A DNA stretch of 64,000 nucleotides from Pseudonocardia sp. HH130629-09 (GTDB taxonomy: Bacteria > Actinomycetota > Actinomycetes > Mycobacteriales > Pseudonocardiaceae): contig NZ_CP011868.1 in the NCBI RefSeq assembly GCF_001294645.1, forward strand, positions 5,952,001 through 6,016,000, read 5' to 3'. Of the stretch, positions 24,168 to 33,114 are shown piece after piece (the stretch's first letter is position 1; every line of letters starts with the position of its first letter). Made by a program: the position numbers and the translations under genes. The notes beneath the pieces were generated by a model that was given only the letters and a program-made list of their open reading frames with translations, ran no database searches and was not told the DNA's origin.

Positions 24168-24563
24168 ATGATCGTCCGCACCATCGACGAGATCACCGGA
24201 ACCGATCGGGACGTCGAGTCCGAGAACGGCCAGTGGCGCAGCAAGCGGATCGTGCTGGCCAACGACAAGGTCGGTTTCTCGGTCCACGAGACCACCCTGC
24301 AGGCCGGGACGATCAACGACTTCTGGTATGCGAACCACATCGAGGCCGTCTTCATCACCGAGGGTGAGGGCGAGCTGTACGACAAGGACAACGACGTCAC
24401 GTACCAGCTCAAGCCGGGCTCGATCTACGTGCTGAGCGGCCACGAGAAGCACCAGCTCCGTCCGAAGACCACCATCAAGTGCGTGTGCGTCTTCAACCCG
24501 CCGGTCACCGGCCGGGAGGTGCACGACGAGAACGGCGTGTACCCGCTGGTCACGGAGGACTGA
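24168..24563 (+). CDS. ectC: ectoine synthase
   Basis: This 131-residue cupin cyclises N-gamma-acetyl-diaminobutyrate to ectoine. Recognisable segments are MIVRTIDEITGTDRDV, GTINDFWYANHIEAVFITEG (metal site) and IYVLSGHEKHQLRPKT, ending CVFNPPVTGREVHDENGVYP. The length is typical. It completes the ectABC core; ectD follows after a 127-bp gap that contains a long hairpin. Confidence 0.96.
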   Translation: MIVRTIDEITGTDRDVESENGQWRSKRIVLANDKVGFSVHETTLQAGTINDFWYANHIEAVFITEGEGELYDKDNDVTYQLKPGSIYVLSGHEKHQLRPKTTIKCVCVFNPPVTGREVHDENGVYPLVTED

Positions 24564-24586
24564 ACCTCCCGCTCCGCGATCACACC

Positions 24587-24629
24587 GCGAGGGGTGTTTC
24601 CGCTGTGTTACAGCGGGAACGCCCCTCGC
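24587..24629. terminator. 20-bp hairpin between ectC and ectD
   Basis: Arms 24587-24606 and 24610-24629 pair over 20 bp (two positions non-Watson-Crick, both able to form G-U) around a 3-nt loop. The hairpin starts 24 bp after the ectC stop. It probably terminates or attenuates the ectABC transcript and so sets a lower ectD level. There is no clear T-tract. Confidence 0.65.
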
Positions 24630-24690
24630 AGTCGTTCATACGACACCCGTTCGAAGGGAACCGAACCGACAGCGACTCACAGGAGGGTCC

Positions 24691-25613
24691 ATGACCGCGC
24701 TGGTCGGCAACGAACCGCGTCTCGTGCGCGCCGCGGGTGACCGCTACCCGACGCACGTCTCGAACACACAGGTCTTCATCGACCGCGCCGAGCCCACCGT
24801 CTGGAGCGACCGGGCGAGCGCGGGCATGTTCGGCGCCCAGGAGCTGGAGGCGCACGAGCGCGGCGGTTTCGTGCAGGTGCCGGGCCTGCTGACGGCCGAG
24901 GAGGTCGCGGAGTACCAGGCCGAGCTGGACCGGCTCGCCGCCGACCCGCAGGTGCGCGCCGACGAGCGCTGCATCGTCGAGAAGTCCTCCGACGAGGTCC
25001 GCTCGATCTTCGAGGTCCACCGGATCTCGGAGGCGGTCGGCCGGCTGGTGCGCGACGAGCGGGTGCTCTCGCGGGCCCGCCAGATCCTCGGCTCCGACGT
25101 CGACGTCCACCAGAGCCGGATCAACTGCAAGCCCGGCTTCGGCGGCGGTGGTTCTACTGGCACTCGGACTTCGAGACCTGGCACGCCGAGGACGGCATGC
25201 CAGGTCCGCGTGCGGTCAGCTGCTCGATCTCGCTGACCGACAACCACCCGTTCAACGGCTGCCTCATGATCATGCCCGGATCGCACCGGACCTTCGTGTC
25301 CTGCGTGGGCGAGACGCCGGAGGACTACTACCGGACGTCGCTGAAGGAGCAGAAGATCGGCACGCCCGACGCACGGTCGATCGCCGAGCTCGCCGAGCGG
25401 CACGGCATCACGATGATGACCGGGGACGCGGGCGGGGCGACGTCGTTCGACTCCAACTGCATGCACGGCTCCGGCGACAACATCACGCCGTACCCGCGGT
25501 CGAACATCTTCCTGGTGTTCAACAGTGCCGAGAACGCGTGCGTCGCGCCGTTCTCGGCACCGCGGCCGCGGCCGTCCTACATCGGGGCCCGGGACCACAC
25601 CCCGACCCGCTGA
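24691..25613 (+). pseudogene. ectD: ectoine hydroxylase, frameshifted in this sequence
   Basis: EctD is the Fe(II)/2-oxoglutarate oxygenase that converts ectoine to 5-hydroxyectoine. The first frame (ATG 24691, AGGAGG upstream) encodes a normal N-terminal half to INCKPGFGGG. From about 25151 reading continues in another frame as FYWHSDFETWHAEDGMP, LMIMPGSHRTFVSC and DSNCMHGSGDNITPYPRSNI, to the stop at 25611-25613. One base is missing in the G-rich run near 25141-25151, just before the iron H-x-D motif, so the uncorrected product would lack the active site. The rest is well conserved, so a base-call error is quite possible. Confidence 0.88.
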
Positions 25614-25642
25614 GCGGTCCACCGCGCACCGCGACGTACGGC

Positions 25643-26443
25643 TCAGGCGTCCTGCAGCGGAGCCAGCTGAGGACGCTTGGCGTGGTAGTCGTCCCAGGTG
25701 CTGGTGCCGCGCAGGCGCCGGCGCAGGAACGGCATCACGTGCTGGGTGACCCACCGCAGGTCCTCGGCCTGCCGGGCGGTCCACGGCGCGGGCTCGACCG
25801 CCGGCTCCGGCCACGGGCCGCGCCAGTCCGGCGCGTCCTCGCCGAGCGTCTCCAGCACCCGCCAGGCGACCCGCTCGTGCGCGTGCGGCACCAGGTGCAG
25901 CCGGTCCGGGCCCCAGGCCCGCGGGTCGGCGAGGCAGTCCATCGCCCACAGGTCGACGACGCGGCAGCCGTGCCGTTCGGCGGCGGCCCGCATGTCCTCG
26001 TTGTAGCAGGCGATCCGGCCCCGCAGCCTGCGGATGAGCGGGTGCATCCGGCGCAGGTCGAAGCCGGTGAAGATGAGCACCTCGGCCCCGGTGGCGACCA
26101 GCCTGCCGAGCGCGGCGTCGAAGCGGGCGGCGAGGTCGTCGACGTCGCAGCTCCAGCCGATGATGTCGTTGCCGCCGGCGCAGAAGGTGATCAGGTCGGG
26201 GCGCATCGCCTCGGCGACCGGGATCTGCTCGTCGACGATCTGGTCCAGGACCTTCCCGCGCACCGCCAGGTTGGCGTAGCCGAAGCCGGGACGGCGCTCG
26301 GCGAGGAACTCGGCGACGCGGTCGGCCCAGCCGCGTGCCCTGCCGTCCGGGGTCAGGTCGTCGAGGCCCTCGGTGAAGCTGTCCCCGATCGCGACGAAGC
26401 TCCGGTGCTGTGCGCGCCCCTGATCGTGTCGCTGCGTGGCCAT
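25643..26443 (-). CDS. SGNH/GDSL hydrolase
   Basis: This 266-residue esterase/lipase-type hydrolase shows the four SGNH blocks: AIGDSFTEGLDD (Ser), the Gly region (YANLAVRGK), CAGGNDIIG (Asn) and PDRLHLVPHAHER (Asp/His). No signal peptide is seen, so it is probably cytoplasmic. The C-terminal ~60 residues are Trp/Pro-rich and end in a basic segment. The ATG at 26443 has GGGAGGGGGCGGTGTC upstream and was preferred to an in-frame start 144 bp further upstream. It is convergent with ectD. Confidence 0.87.
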   Translation of the reverse strand: MATQRHDQGRAQHRSFVAIGDSFTEGLDDLTPDGRARGWADRVAEFLAERRPGFGYANLAVRGKVLDQIVDEQIPVAEAMRPDLITFCAGGNDIIGWSCDVDDLAARFDAALGRLVATGAEVLIFTGFDLRRMHPLIRRLRGRIACYNEDMRAAAERHGCRVVDLWAMDCLADPRAWGPDRLHLVPHAHERVAWRVLETLGEDAPDWRGPWPEPAVEPAPWTARQAEDLRWVTQHVMPFLRRRLRGTSTWDDYHAKRPQLAPLQDA

Positions 26444-26597
26444 CGACACCGCCCCCTCCCGGTCCGGGATCCTGATCTGTGCCCATCTGTTGTTCACTGC
26501 AACGACGTGCGGCGTTACAGCGATGATCACCCTCTCCGGGCCCGTACGCCAATCGGATCCGTCGACCTGCGGCCCGAGATAGGGCACCCTTAGTCAG

Positions 26598-27266
26598 GTG
26601 ACACCCGATCCCGCCTCCCGCACCGCGCCCCGGGAGGACCCGCGGCTGGCCGAGCTGCTCGGCGGCCGGGCCGGTGCCGTCGACGCCTCGGTCCCGGTCG
26701 TCGCGTTCGTGCTCGCCTGGGTGGTGGCGAACGCCGCGGGGTCGCTGTTCCCGATCAACTGGGGGGCCGGCGCGGCGATCGTCGCCGGGGCCTGGGTGGC
26801 CGCATGGCGGCTGTGCCGGGGGCGGCGGCCGCGTGCGGTGCTGTTCGGGCTGGCCGGGGTCGTCGTCGCGGCCGCGATCGCGCTGATCACCGGGCGTGCG
26901 TCGGACTTCTTCCTGGTCCAGATCGTTTCCAACGTCGGCAGCGCCCTGGCCTGGGCGATCTCGATCGTGGTGCGCTGGCCGCTGCTGGGGGTGGTGGTCG
27001 GCGGACTGCTGGGCCAGCGGACCCGGTGGCGGCGCGACCCGGACCTGCTGCGCGGGTACCAGCGGGCGTCCTGGGCGTGGGTGGCGCAGTACCTCGTGCG
27101 GCTGTCGGTGTTCCTCCCGTTGTGGGCGGCCGACCAGGTGGTGCTGCTGGGCGTCGCGCGGACGGTGCTGAGCCCGCTGCTGGTCGGGCTGAGCGTGCTC
27201 GTGTCGTGGCCTTTGCTGCGTACGGCGCTGCCGGCCGATCACCCGGGCATTCGTCACCCCCGGTGA
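26598..27266 (+). CDS. DUF3159 integral membrane protein
   Basis: This 222-residue protein has about five membrane segments. It shows the DUF3159 pattern: an N-terminal LAELLGGRAGAVDASVPVVAF, a GSLFPINWGAGAAI loop, the segment DFFLVQIVSNVGSALAWAIS and RDPDLLRGYQRASWAWVAQY. The family is conserved in actinobacteria and its function is unknown. The GTG at 26598 has no clear ribosome site, and the transcript may be leaderless. Confidence 0.8.
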   Translation: MTPDPASRTAPREDPRLAELLGGRAGAVDASVPVVAFVLAWVVANAAGSLFPINWGAGAAIVAGAWVAAWRLCRGRRPRAVLFGLAGVVVAAAIALITGRASDFFLVQIVSNVGSALAWAISIVVRWPLLGVVVGGLLGQRTRWRRDPDLLRGYQRASWAWVAQYLVRLSVFLPLWAADQVVLLGVARTVLSPLLVGLSVLVSWPLLRTALPADHPGIRHPR

Positions 27267-27427
27267 CGCTGTCCGACAACCGGTGACGGTAGGATCGTGA
27301 TCTTCCCGTGATCTTTGCGCGATCGTGTGAAGGTCACCACATCGGGTGATCGTCCGGCGCAGTCGCTGCGTCCCCGGACGTTCCCCCGGCGGCGATCTGC
27401 CTGCACCGACGATCACTGCAAGGAGCC

Positions 27428-28741
27428 ATGCCACACCAGCGCCCCCCGGAGCCCGGCTCCGGCGACGCCCCCCGTGGCGTCCCCGGCCCGGCCCGTCCCC
27501 CCGCCCAGCCGTCCGCTCCCCGACCCGGCACCGGTCGTCCGGTGGCCTCCCCCGACGCCCCGCGGCTGCCCCGGCAGCGCACGGCACCCCCGCCCCGTAC
27601 GCGCGGTGGACGGGGCCCGCAGCCGCCGTCGGGCACCACCCGCGGCAGGACCACGCAGACCCCGCCCGGTGCCCGTCCGGTGAGCCCGGTCGTGCCCGGG
27701 CCGGGCGTGCCGGTCGGGACGCCGCCCGGCGGGCGTCCGCGCACCCGGGTGCTGCCGCCCGCGTCGGACACGACCCGCGCGGCCGGTCCCGGCGGTCCGG
27801 TGGGGCCGGTCGGGGGCGGACCGAACGGTCGCGGTGGGTCCGAGGGCCCCGGCGGGTCCGGTGACGGCTCGGGGGACGGTTCGTCGGACACCACGAAGGC
27901 GAGCGGGCTCAAGGCCGACCTCAGCCCGACGAAGATCGCGGCCGGCGCCGGGGCGGCGATCGTGACGGCAGTGCTCGGCTCGTTCCTCGGCGCGGTCGGC
28001 ACGGTGGTCGGCGCGGCGCTCGGCTCGGTCATCTCGACGCTGGCCACCACGCTGTTCACGCGCTCGCTCGAGGTCAGCAAGGACAAGGCCCTCGAGCTGA
28101 AGGAGAAGGCGACCCGGCGCGGCAAGGGCGTCGCTGAGGGCACCGCGGCCGCCGCGCAGCACGGCGCCGGCCGCAGCGTCGCCGGGCCCACCGGCGAGGA
28201 GACGGTGCTCCTGGACCCGTGGCAGACGCCCGGTGGCACGACCCGCGCCGCCGGAACGGGCCACGGCCGGTTCCGCCGGGTGCGGGTCACCCGCAAGACG
28301 GTCATCGTGTCCGCGGTGCTCGGCGTCGTCACCTTCGCGGTGTCGATGTTCCTGATCTCCGGCATCGAGTTCGTGAAGGGCTCGTCGCTGTCCGGCTCCT
28401 CCGGCACCTCGGTGAGCAACGTCGTCCGCGGCGGCGCGCCTCCGGCCCAGCAGGAGAACGACCGGGGCGAGGGCTCCGGGGGCGACTCGTCGACGTCGTC
28501 GTCGAGCTCGACCTCCACCGAGGAGTCGGGGACCAGCACGTCGGAGTCGACGACCAGCACCCGCGACCGGGACTCCGGTCAGGACGGCTCGGGCTCGTCG
28601 AACCCGCTGCAGGACGGGCTGAACCGGGTCCTGCCGACCCAGCAGCCGGGCTCCGGGCAGGACTCGGGTGGTCAGGACTCCGGCGGCCAGGACTCGGGTG
28701 GTCAGGACTCCGGCGGCCAGGGCTCGGGCACGCAGAACTGA
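27428..28741 (+). CDS. Pro/Gly-rich membrane protein with C-terminal QDSGG repeats
   Basis: This 437-residue protein of unrecognised family has ~155 residues of Pro/Arg/Gly-rich disordered N-terminus and a Gly/Ala-rich helical segment with glycine-zipper spacing (AAIVTAVLGSFLGAVGTVVG). A charged Lys-rich helix follows (EVSKDKALELKEKATRRG), then a second hydrophobic segment (VIVSAVLGVVTFAVSMFLIS). The Ser/Thr-rich tail ends in four QDSGG units, encoded by 15-bp direct repeats at 28658-28730. Topology suggests a surface-exposed C-terminus. The ATG at 27428 follows GCAAGGAGCC. Confidence 0.65.
   Translation: MPHQRPPEPGSGDAPRGVPGPARPPAQPSAPRPGTGRPVASPDAPRLPRQRTAPPPRTRGGRGPQPPSGTTRGRTTQTPPGARPVSPVVPGPGVPVGTPPGGRPRTRVLPPASDTTRAAGPGGPVGPVGGGPNGRGGSEGPGGSGDGSGDGSSDTTKASGLKADLSPTKIAAGAGAAIVTAVLGSFLGAVGTVVGAALGSVISTLATTLFTRSLEVSKDKALELKEKATRRGKGVAEGTAAAAQHGAGRSVAGPTGEETVLLDPWQTPGGTTRAAGTGHGRFRRVRVTRKTVIVSAVLGVVTFAVSMFLISGIEFVKGSSLSGSSGTSVSNVVRGGAPPAQQENDRGEGSGGDSSTSSSSSTSTEESGTSTSESTTSTRDRDSGQDGSGSSNPLQDGLNRVLPTQQPGSGQDSGGQDSGGQDSGGQDSGGQGSGTQN
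28658..28730 (+). repeat. 15-bp tandem repeat encoding QDSGG
   Basis: Two 15-bp variants (CAGGACTCGGGTGGT and CAGGACTCCGGCGGC) alternate twice and are followed by a partial CAGGGCTCGGGC unit. The repeat is in frame, so copy-number change would lengthen or shorten the protein tail without a frameshift. Confidence 0.8.
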
Positions 28742-28757
28742 TCGACGCGGTCGGGCC

Positions 28758-29450
28758 TCAGACCAGCCGGGCCCGCAGCGCCGCCGCGGCCGCACGCGGG
28801 TCCTCGGCCTCGGTGATCGCCCGGACCACGACGATCCGGTCGGCGCCGGCGTCGAGGACCTCGTCGAGCCGGTCGCCGTCGATGCCCCCGATCGCGAACC
28901 ACGGCCGCGCCGGGGCGCGCCCGGCGACCGTGCGGACCAGGTCCAGGCCGGGCGCCGGGCGTCCCGGCTTGGTCGGGGTGGGCCAGCAGGGACCGACGCA
29001 GAAGTAGTCCACGCCGTCCTCGTCGGCGGCGGTCAGGGTCTCGTCGGTGCTGTGCGAGGACCGGCCGACGAGCACGTCGTCGCCGACGACCCGGCGTGCC
29101 CACGGCACCGGCAGGTCGTCCTGGCCGAGGTGGAGCACGTCGGCGCCCGCGGCGAGCGCGACGTCGGCGCGGTCGTTCACCGCGAGCAGCGCGCCGTGCC
29201 GGCGGCACGCGTCGGCGAGCACCTCCAGGGCGGCGAGCTCGGCGCGCGCCTCCAGCGGTCCGTCGGGCCCGCCCTTGTCCCGCAGCTGGACGATGTCGAC
29301 CCCGCCGGCGAGCGCGGCGTCGGCGAACTCCGCCAGGTCACCACGTGCGGTGCGGGCGTCGGTGCACAGGTAGAGGCGGGCGTCGGTGAGGGCGTCGAGC
29401 CGGGCGCGACGGGTGTCGCGGGTGCCGGGACGGGTATCGGTGTCGGACAC
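28758..29450 (-). CDS. thiE: thiamine-phosphate synthase
   Basis: This 230-residue TIM-barrel enzyme joins the pyrimidine and thiazole phosphates to form thiamine phosphate. Typical segments are YLCTDARTARGDLAEF, DIVQLRDKGG (substrate Lys), LLAVNDRADVALAAGADVLH, GRSSHSTDET and PWFAIGGIDGDRLDEVL. It is transcribed divergently from the TPP-riboswitch/thiOSG operon and is not itself preceded by a riboswitch I can see. The GTG at 29450 gives the usual N-terminus. Confidence 0.93.
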   Translation of the reverse strand: MSDTDTRPGTRDTRRARLDALTDARLYLCTDARTARGDLAEFADAALAGGVDIVQLRDKGGPDGPLEARAELAALEVLADACRRHGALLAVNDRADVALAAGADVLHLGQDDLPVPWARRVVGDDVLVGRSSHSTDETLTAADEDGVDYFCVGPCWPTPTKPGRPAPGLDLVRTVAGRAPARPWFAIGGIDGDRLDEVLDAGADRIVVVRAITEAEDPRAAAAALRARLV

Positions 29451-29494
29451 GGCTCGCAGGCTACGGCGTAGCCTGTGCCCCGGACGACGACGAA

Positions 29495-29585
29495 CCACGG
29501 GAGCCCGGGCAGCGGGCTGAGAGGGGACCCGCGACGCGGTCCCGACCGTCGAACCTGATCCGGGTCATGCCGGCGCAGGGAGTGA
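29495..29585 (+). ncRNA. TPP riboswitch (THI element) upstream of thiO
   Basis: The leader contains the THI-box landmarks in order: a GGGAGCCCGGGC region, GGGCTGAGAGG (29514-29524), a variable hairpin, and ACCTGATCCGGGTCATGCCG with GCAGGGAG at the 3' end. The 3' end of the aptamer lies ~10 nt from the thiO ATG and includes its ribosome site. Thiamine pyrophosphate binding therefore probably blocks translation. Confidence 0.93.
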
Positions 29586-29595
29586 GGTGGATCCG

Positions 29596-30774
29596 ATGAG
29601 CGCGAGTGCCGGACGGCTGGTCGTCGCGGGGGCGGGAGCGGTCGGCCTGTCCCTCGCCCGCGCGGCGGCCCGCGACGGCTGGTCGGTGACCGTGTTCGAC
29701 CCGGCCCCCGGTCGTGGCGCGTCCTGGGTGGCCGGCGGGATGCTCGCCCCGGTCACCGAGGCCTGGCCCGGTGAGGAGGACCTGCTCGCCCTCGGGCTGG
29801 ACTCGGTCGCCCGCTGGCCGGAGTTCGCCGCGGCCCTGTCCGCCGACGCCTGCACCGACGCGGGGCTGCACCCGGAGGGCACCGTCGTCGCCGCGACCGG
29901 GTCGGGCGACCGCGCCGAGCTGACCGCGCTCGCGGACTACCTGGAGTCCCTCGGCCGTGACGTGCGCCGGCTGACCGGCCGCGAGCTGCGCCGGCTCGAA
30001 CCCGCGCTGGGCCCCGAGGTCCGCGGCGGCCTGTCGGTGCCCGACGACCCGTCGGTGGACAACCGGCGGTTGCTCGCCGCACTGGCGACCGCGGCCGAGC
30101 GGGCCGGGGTCGTGGTCTCCGACCGCGGGGTCGCGCGTGTGCTCGACGACGGCGCCCGCGTCACCGGCGTGCGCCTCGCGGACGGGGTGACGGTCGCGGC
30201 GGACGCGGTCGTCGTCGCCGCGGGGGCGCACTCGTCGTCGCTGCACCCGGTGCTCGACGGGCTGGTGCGCCCGGTGAAGGGCGAGATCCTGCGGCTGACC
30301 CGGCGCGCCGGGGCGCTGCCGCCGCCGTCGCGGACGGTGCGGGCGCTCGTCGACGGGCGGGCGGTCTACGCCGTGCCGCGGACGCTGCCCGGGTACGGCG
30401 ACCTCGTCGTCGGCGCGACGACGGCGGAGAACGGCTTCGACACTGACGTCACCGTCGGCGGGGTGCGCGACCTGCTGCGCGACGCCGAGCGGATCCTGCC
30501 CGGGATCGCCGAGTACGCACTCACCGAGACCGCCGCCGGGCTGCGGCCCGGCAGCCGGGACAACCTGCCGCTGATCGGGCGCACCGGGCTCGACGGGCTG
30601 ATCGTCGCCACCGGGCACGGTCGCAACGGGATGCTGCTGGTACCGGTGACCGCGGCGGCCGTCGCGGCGCTGCTGCGCGGCGACGACGTGCCCGAAGCGG
30701 TCCGCGCTGCGGACCCGCGACGGTTCGTCCCGGCCGCCGCCGGGACGCGCGAGGAGGGGAACCAGAGATGTTGA
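29596..30774 (+). CDS. thiO: glycine oxidase, thiazole branch of thiamine synthesis
   Basis: This 392-residue FAD enzyme oxidises glycine to the imine used for the thiazole ring. The dinucleotide motif VVAGAGAVGLSLARAAA is at the N-terminus. GASWVAGGMLAPVTEAWPGE, the FAD/substrate region LRPGSRDNLPLIGRT and ATGHGRNGMLL are typical of ThiO. The ATG at 29596 was chosen over the GTG at 29587 because it is correctly spaced from GGAG in the riboswitch 3' end. It overlaps thiS by 7 bp. Confidence 0.94.
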   Translation: MSASAGRLVVAGAGAVGLSLARAAARDGWSVTVFDPAPGRGASWVAGGMLAPVTEAWPGEEDLLALGLDSVARWPEFAAALSADACTDAGLHPEGTVVAATGSGDRAELTALADYLESLGRDVRRLTGRELRRLEPALGPEVRGGLSVPDDPSVDNRRLLAALATAAERAGVVVSDRGVARVLDDGARVTGVRLADGVTVAADAVVVAAGAHSSSLHPVLDGLVRPVKGEILRLTRRAGALPPPSRTVRALVDGRAVYAVPRTLPGYGDLVVGATTAENGFDTDVTVGGVRDLLRDAERILPGIAEYALTETAAGLRPGSRDNLPLIGRTGLDGLIVATGHGRNGMLLVPVTAAAVAALLRGDDVPEAVRAADPRRFVPAAAGTREEGNQRC

Positions 30775-30968
30775 TCGTGCTGAACGGCGAGCACCGCGAG
30801 GTCGACGCCGAGGCCGACCTCGCCCGGATCCTGGCCGAGGCCGGGCTATCGGAGCGGGGGATCGCCGTCGCCGTCGACGGGGAGGTCGTGCCGCGCACGT
30901 CGTGGGCCGGGCACCGTCCCGGCGACGGCGCGCGCGTGGAGGTCCTGACCGCGGTGCAAGGAGGATGA
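30768..30968 (+). CDS. thiS: sulfur carrier protein ThiS
   Basis: This 66-residue ubiquitin-like carrier brings sulfur as a C-terminal thiocarboxylate to ThiG. It begins MLIVLNGEHREVDAEADLAR, contains the VVPRTSWA region and ends in the required Gly-Gly. It overlaps thiO by 7 bp, and its stop overlaps an ATG 4 bp before the preferred thiG start. Confidence 0.95.
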   Translation: MLIVLNGEHREVDAEADLARILAEAGLSERGIAVAVDGEVVPRTSWAGHRPGDGARVEVLTAVQGG

Positions 30969-30970
30969 GC

Positions 30971-31741
30971 ATGGCTGTGCAGACCGACAAGCTCGCCTTC
31001 GGCGACCACCTCTTCGACTCGCGGCTGGTGATGGGCACCGGCGGTGCGGCGAACCTGGAGATCCTGGAGCGGGCGCTGGTCGCGTCCGGCACCGAGCTGA
31101 CCACGGTGGCGCTGCGCCGGGTCGACGTCGCGGGCGGGACCGGGTTGCTGGACCTGCTGCGTCGCCTCGGGATCGCGGTGCTGCCGAACACCGCGGGCTG
31201 CCGCACCGCGGCCGAGGCGGTGCTCACGGCGCGGATGGCCCGCGAGGCGCTGGAGACCGACCTGGTGAAGCTGGAGGTCGTCGCGGACGACACGACCCTG
31301 CTGCCCGACCCGGTCGAGCTCCTCGACGCCGCCGAGCAGCTCGTCGACGACGGCTTCACCGTGCTGCCCTACACCAACGACGACCCGATCCTCGCCCGTC
31401 GCCTGGAGCAGGTCGGGTGCGCCGCGGTGATGCCGCTCGGCTCACCGATCGGCACCGGGCTCGGCATCCGCAACCCGCACAACATCGAGATGATCGTGGC
31501 CGCCGCGGGCGTGCCGGTCGTGCTCGACGCCGGGATCGGCACCGCCTCGGAGGCGGCCCTGGCGATGGAGCTGGGCTGCGACGCCGTCCTGCTCGCCACC
31601 GCCGTCACCCGCGCCGCCGATCCGGAGCGCATGGCGCGCGCGATGCGGCGGGGTGTGGAGGCGGGGTGGGACGCCCGGCACGCCGGCCGGATCCCGCGCC
31701 GCTACCGGGCGCAGGCGAGCTCGCCCGACGTCGAGGGCTGA
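30971..31741 (+). CDS. thiG: thiazole synthase
   Basis: This 256-residue TIM-barrel enzyme builds the thiazole phosphate from DXP, dehydroglycine and ThiS-thiocarboxylate. The Schiff-base Lys is in TDLVKLEVVADD. FDSRLVMGTGGAANLEI, NTAGCRTAAEAVLTARMARE and PLGSPIGTGLGIRNPHNIE are family signatures. AAGGAGG lies 6-7 nt before the ATG at 30971, so that start is preferred to the ATG at 30965. No thiF is visible in the window. Confidence 0.95.
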   Translation: MAVQTDKLAFGDHLFDSRLVMGTGGAANLEILERALVASGTELTTVALRRVDVAGGTGLLDLLRRLGIAVLPNTAGCRTAAEAVLTARMAREALETDLVKLEVVADDTTLLPDPVELLDAAEQLVDDGFTVLPYTNDDPILARRLEQVGCAAVMPLGSPIGTGLGIRNPHNIEMIVAAAGVPVVLDAGIGTASEAALAMELGCDAVLLATAVTRAADPERMARAMRRGVEAGWDARHAGRIPRRYRAQASSPDVEG

Positions 31742-31750
31742 GGGCCCGGA

Positions 31751-31766
31751 GCGTTCCGCGGAACGC
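31751..31766. repeat. dispersed 16-bp palindrome (copy 3)
   Basis: GCGTTCCGCGGAACGC lies in the 36-bp gap between the convergent thiG and gamma-carbonic anhydrase stops. No other terminator-like structure is present there. Confidence 0.85.
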
Positions 31767-31777
31767 GCGGGGGCGGC

Positions 31778-32299
31778 TCAGGCGGGGGTGACGCCGTCGG
31801 CGTGCCGCCGGGCCAGGGCGCGGTAGAAGTCCGGGTTGGTCCGCACCCACCAGCGGGCCTGCTCGGTCAGCTCGCCGCGTTCCTTCGCCGCGGAGCCGAG
31901 CATCAGCCGGTCGGCGGGCAGGTCGGAGTTCGGCGTGACCGTCGACCCGGCGGCGACCATCGCACCCTCGCCGATCCGGGCACCGTCCTGCACGGTGCTG
32001 CCGTTCCCGACGACCGCCCGCGCCCCGATCACGGCACCGTGCACCACGCACAGGTGCCCGATCGTGGCGCCCTCGCCGATCTCGGTGACCGGGTCGTCGC
32101 CGCCGTGCAGCACCGACCCGTCCTGCACGTTGGCGCCGGCACGCACGACGATGGGCCCCAGGTCGGCGCGCAGCACGGCGTTGTACCAGATCGAGGCACC
32201 TTCCTCGACGCGCACGTCCCCGACGAGCGTCGCGGTCGGGGCGACGAAGGCGTCCGGGTGCACGGTGGGGGAGAGGCCCTCCAGGGCGAACAGCGGCAT
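31778..32299 (-). CDS. gamma-carbonic anhydrase family protein
   Basis: This 173-residue left-handed beta-helix protein has hexapeptide repeats. Zinc-ligand His residues are in VLHGGDDP and IGHLCVVHGAVIG, with the Arg/Asp pair in AVLRADLGP. Family members (YrdA/PaaY-like) are carbonic anhydrase homologues, sometimes inactive or acting as thioesterases, so true anhydrase activity is not proven. The ATG at 32299 gives the standard MPLFALEG start. It is convergent with thiG. Confidence 0.88.
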   Translation of the reverse strand: MPLFALEGLSPTVHPDAFVAPTATLVGDVRVEEGASIWYNAVLRADLGPIVVRAGANVQDGSVLHGGDDPVTEIGEGATIGHLCVVHGAVIGARAVVGNGSTVQDGARIGEGAMVAAGSTVTPNSDLPADRLMLGSAAKERGELTEQARWWVRTNPDFYRALARRHADGVTPA

Positions 32300-32397
32300 G
32301 GTCGACAGCGTCGCACCCCGCTCCGTGGTTCTCCCGGCACCGTGGCCTGGCACCGCAGCCGTGTCGCCGGCTCTGTCGCCGCTTCTTCAGCCGCCGG

Positions 32398-33021
32398 TCA
32401 TCGCCCTGTCGTCGGCCGGTCGTGGACGCTGGTGTGCAGGCCGAGGTCGGACAGTTCCAGCGCAGCCAGCGCCGCCACGACGGCGGGGTCCCCGGACCGC
32501 CACGCCGCCGCCGGGTCCGGCGCGACCCGGACCAGCCGCGACACCGGCACCCGCGACAGCGCCCGCACGGCCAGTAGATCCGGAGCGGCGGCGCGCGCGG
32601 CGACGGCGGCGCCGGCCCGCCGGGCGTAGCGCAGCCGCAGCGGGAACCAGCCGAGCAGCACCGGCAGCAGCATCACCAGCGGGACGACGACCAGCGCCCC
32701 GGTCGCGAGAGCCTCGACGGCGCCCCCGAACTGCCGCCCCGCCGCGACGAGCTCGGTGCCCGCCCCCGCGGCCGGATCCAGCGCGCGGGCCAGGTCGGAC
32801 CCGATGAACGGGACCGCACCGACCGCCCCGGCGACCCCGGTGAAGGCATCGGAGACCCGACCGCCCGCGACGACCAGCGAGTCACCGGGCCCACGCAGCG
32901 CGGACAACCCGTCGTGCACGGCCACGCCGGCGGTGACGGCGAGGACCGTCCACAGCACGGCGACGAGGTCGGCGACGACCTGTCGGGCGATCCGGTCGGG
33001 GCGTTCGGCGTACCAGCGCAT
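32398..33021 (-). CDS. two-helix membrane protein of unknown function
   Basis: This 207-residue protein begins MRWYAERPDRIARQVVADLV and has one membrane helix near residues 18-38 and a second near 105-128, separated by a Gly/Ala-rich external loop. The C-terminal half is a soluble alpha-helical region (PDLLAVRALSRVPVSRLVRV). It resembles a conserved actinobacterial family without known role. It is transcribed alone; an unrelated palindrome-rich region lies upstream. Confidence 0.65.
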   Translation of the reverse strand: MRWYAERPDRIARQVVADLVAVLWTVLAVTAGVAVHDGLSALRGPGDSLVVAGGRVSDAFTGVAGAVGAVPFIGSDLARALDPAAGAGTELVAAGRQFGGAVEALATGALVVVPLVMLLPVLLGWFPLRLRYARRAGAAVAARAAAPDLLAVRALSRVPVSRLVRVAPDPAAAWRSGDPAVVAALAALELSDLGLHTSVHDRPTTGR

Positions 33022-33114
33022 CGGTCCTGTCTACCGGTCCTGCCCGCCGGCCCTGTCCACCGAGGCCGGAAACCGGTCGTCGTCGCGGCCCGCCCGTGCG
33101 CCGCCGGGCCGGTG

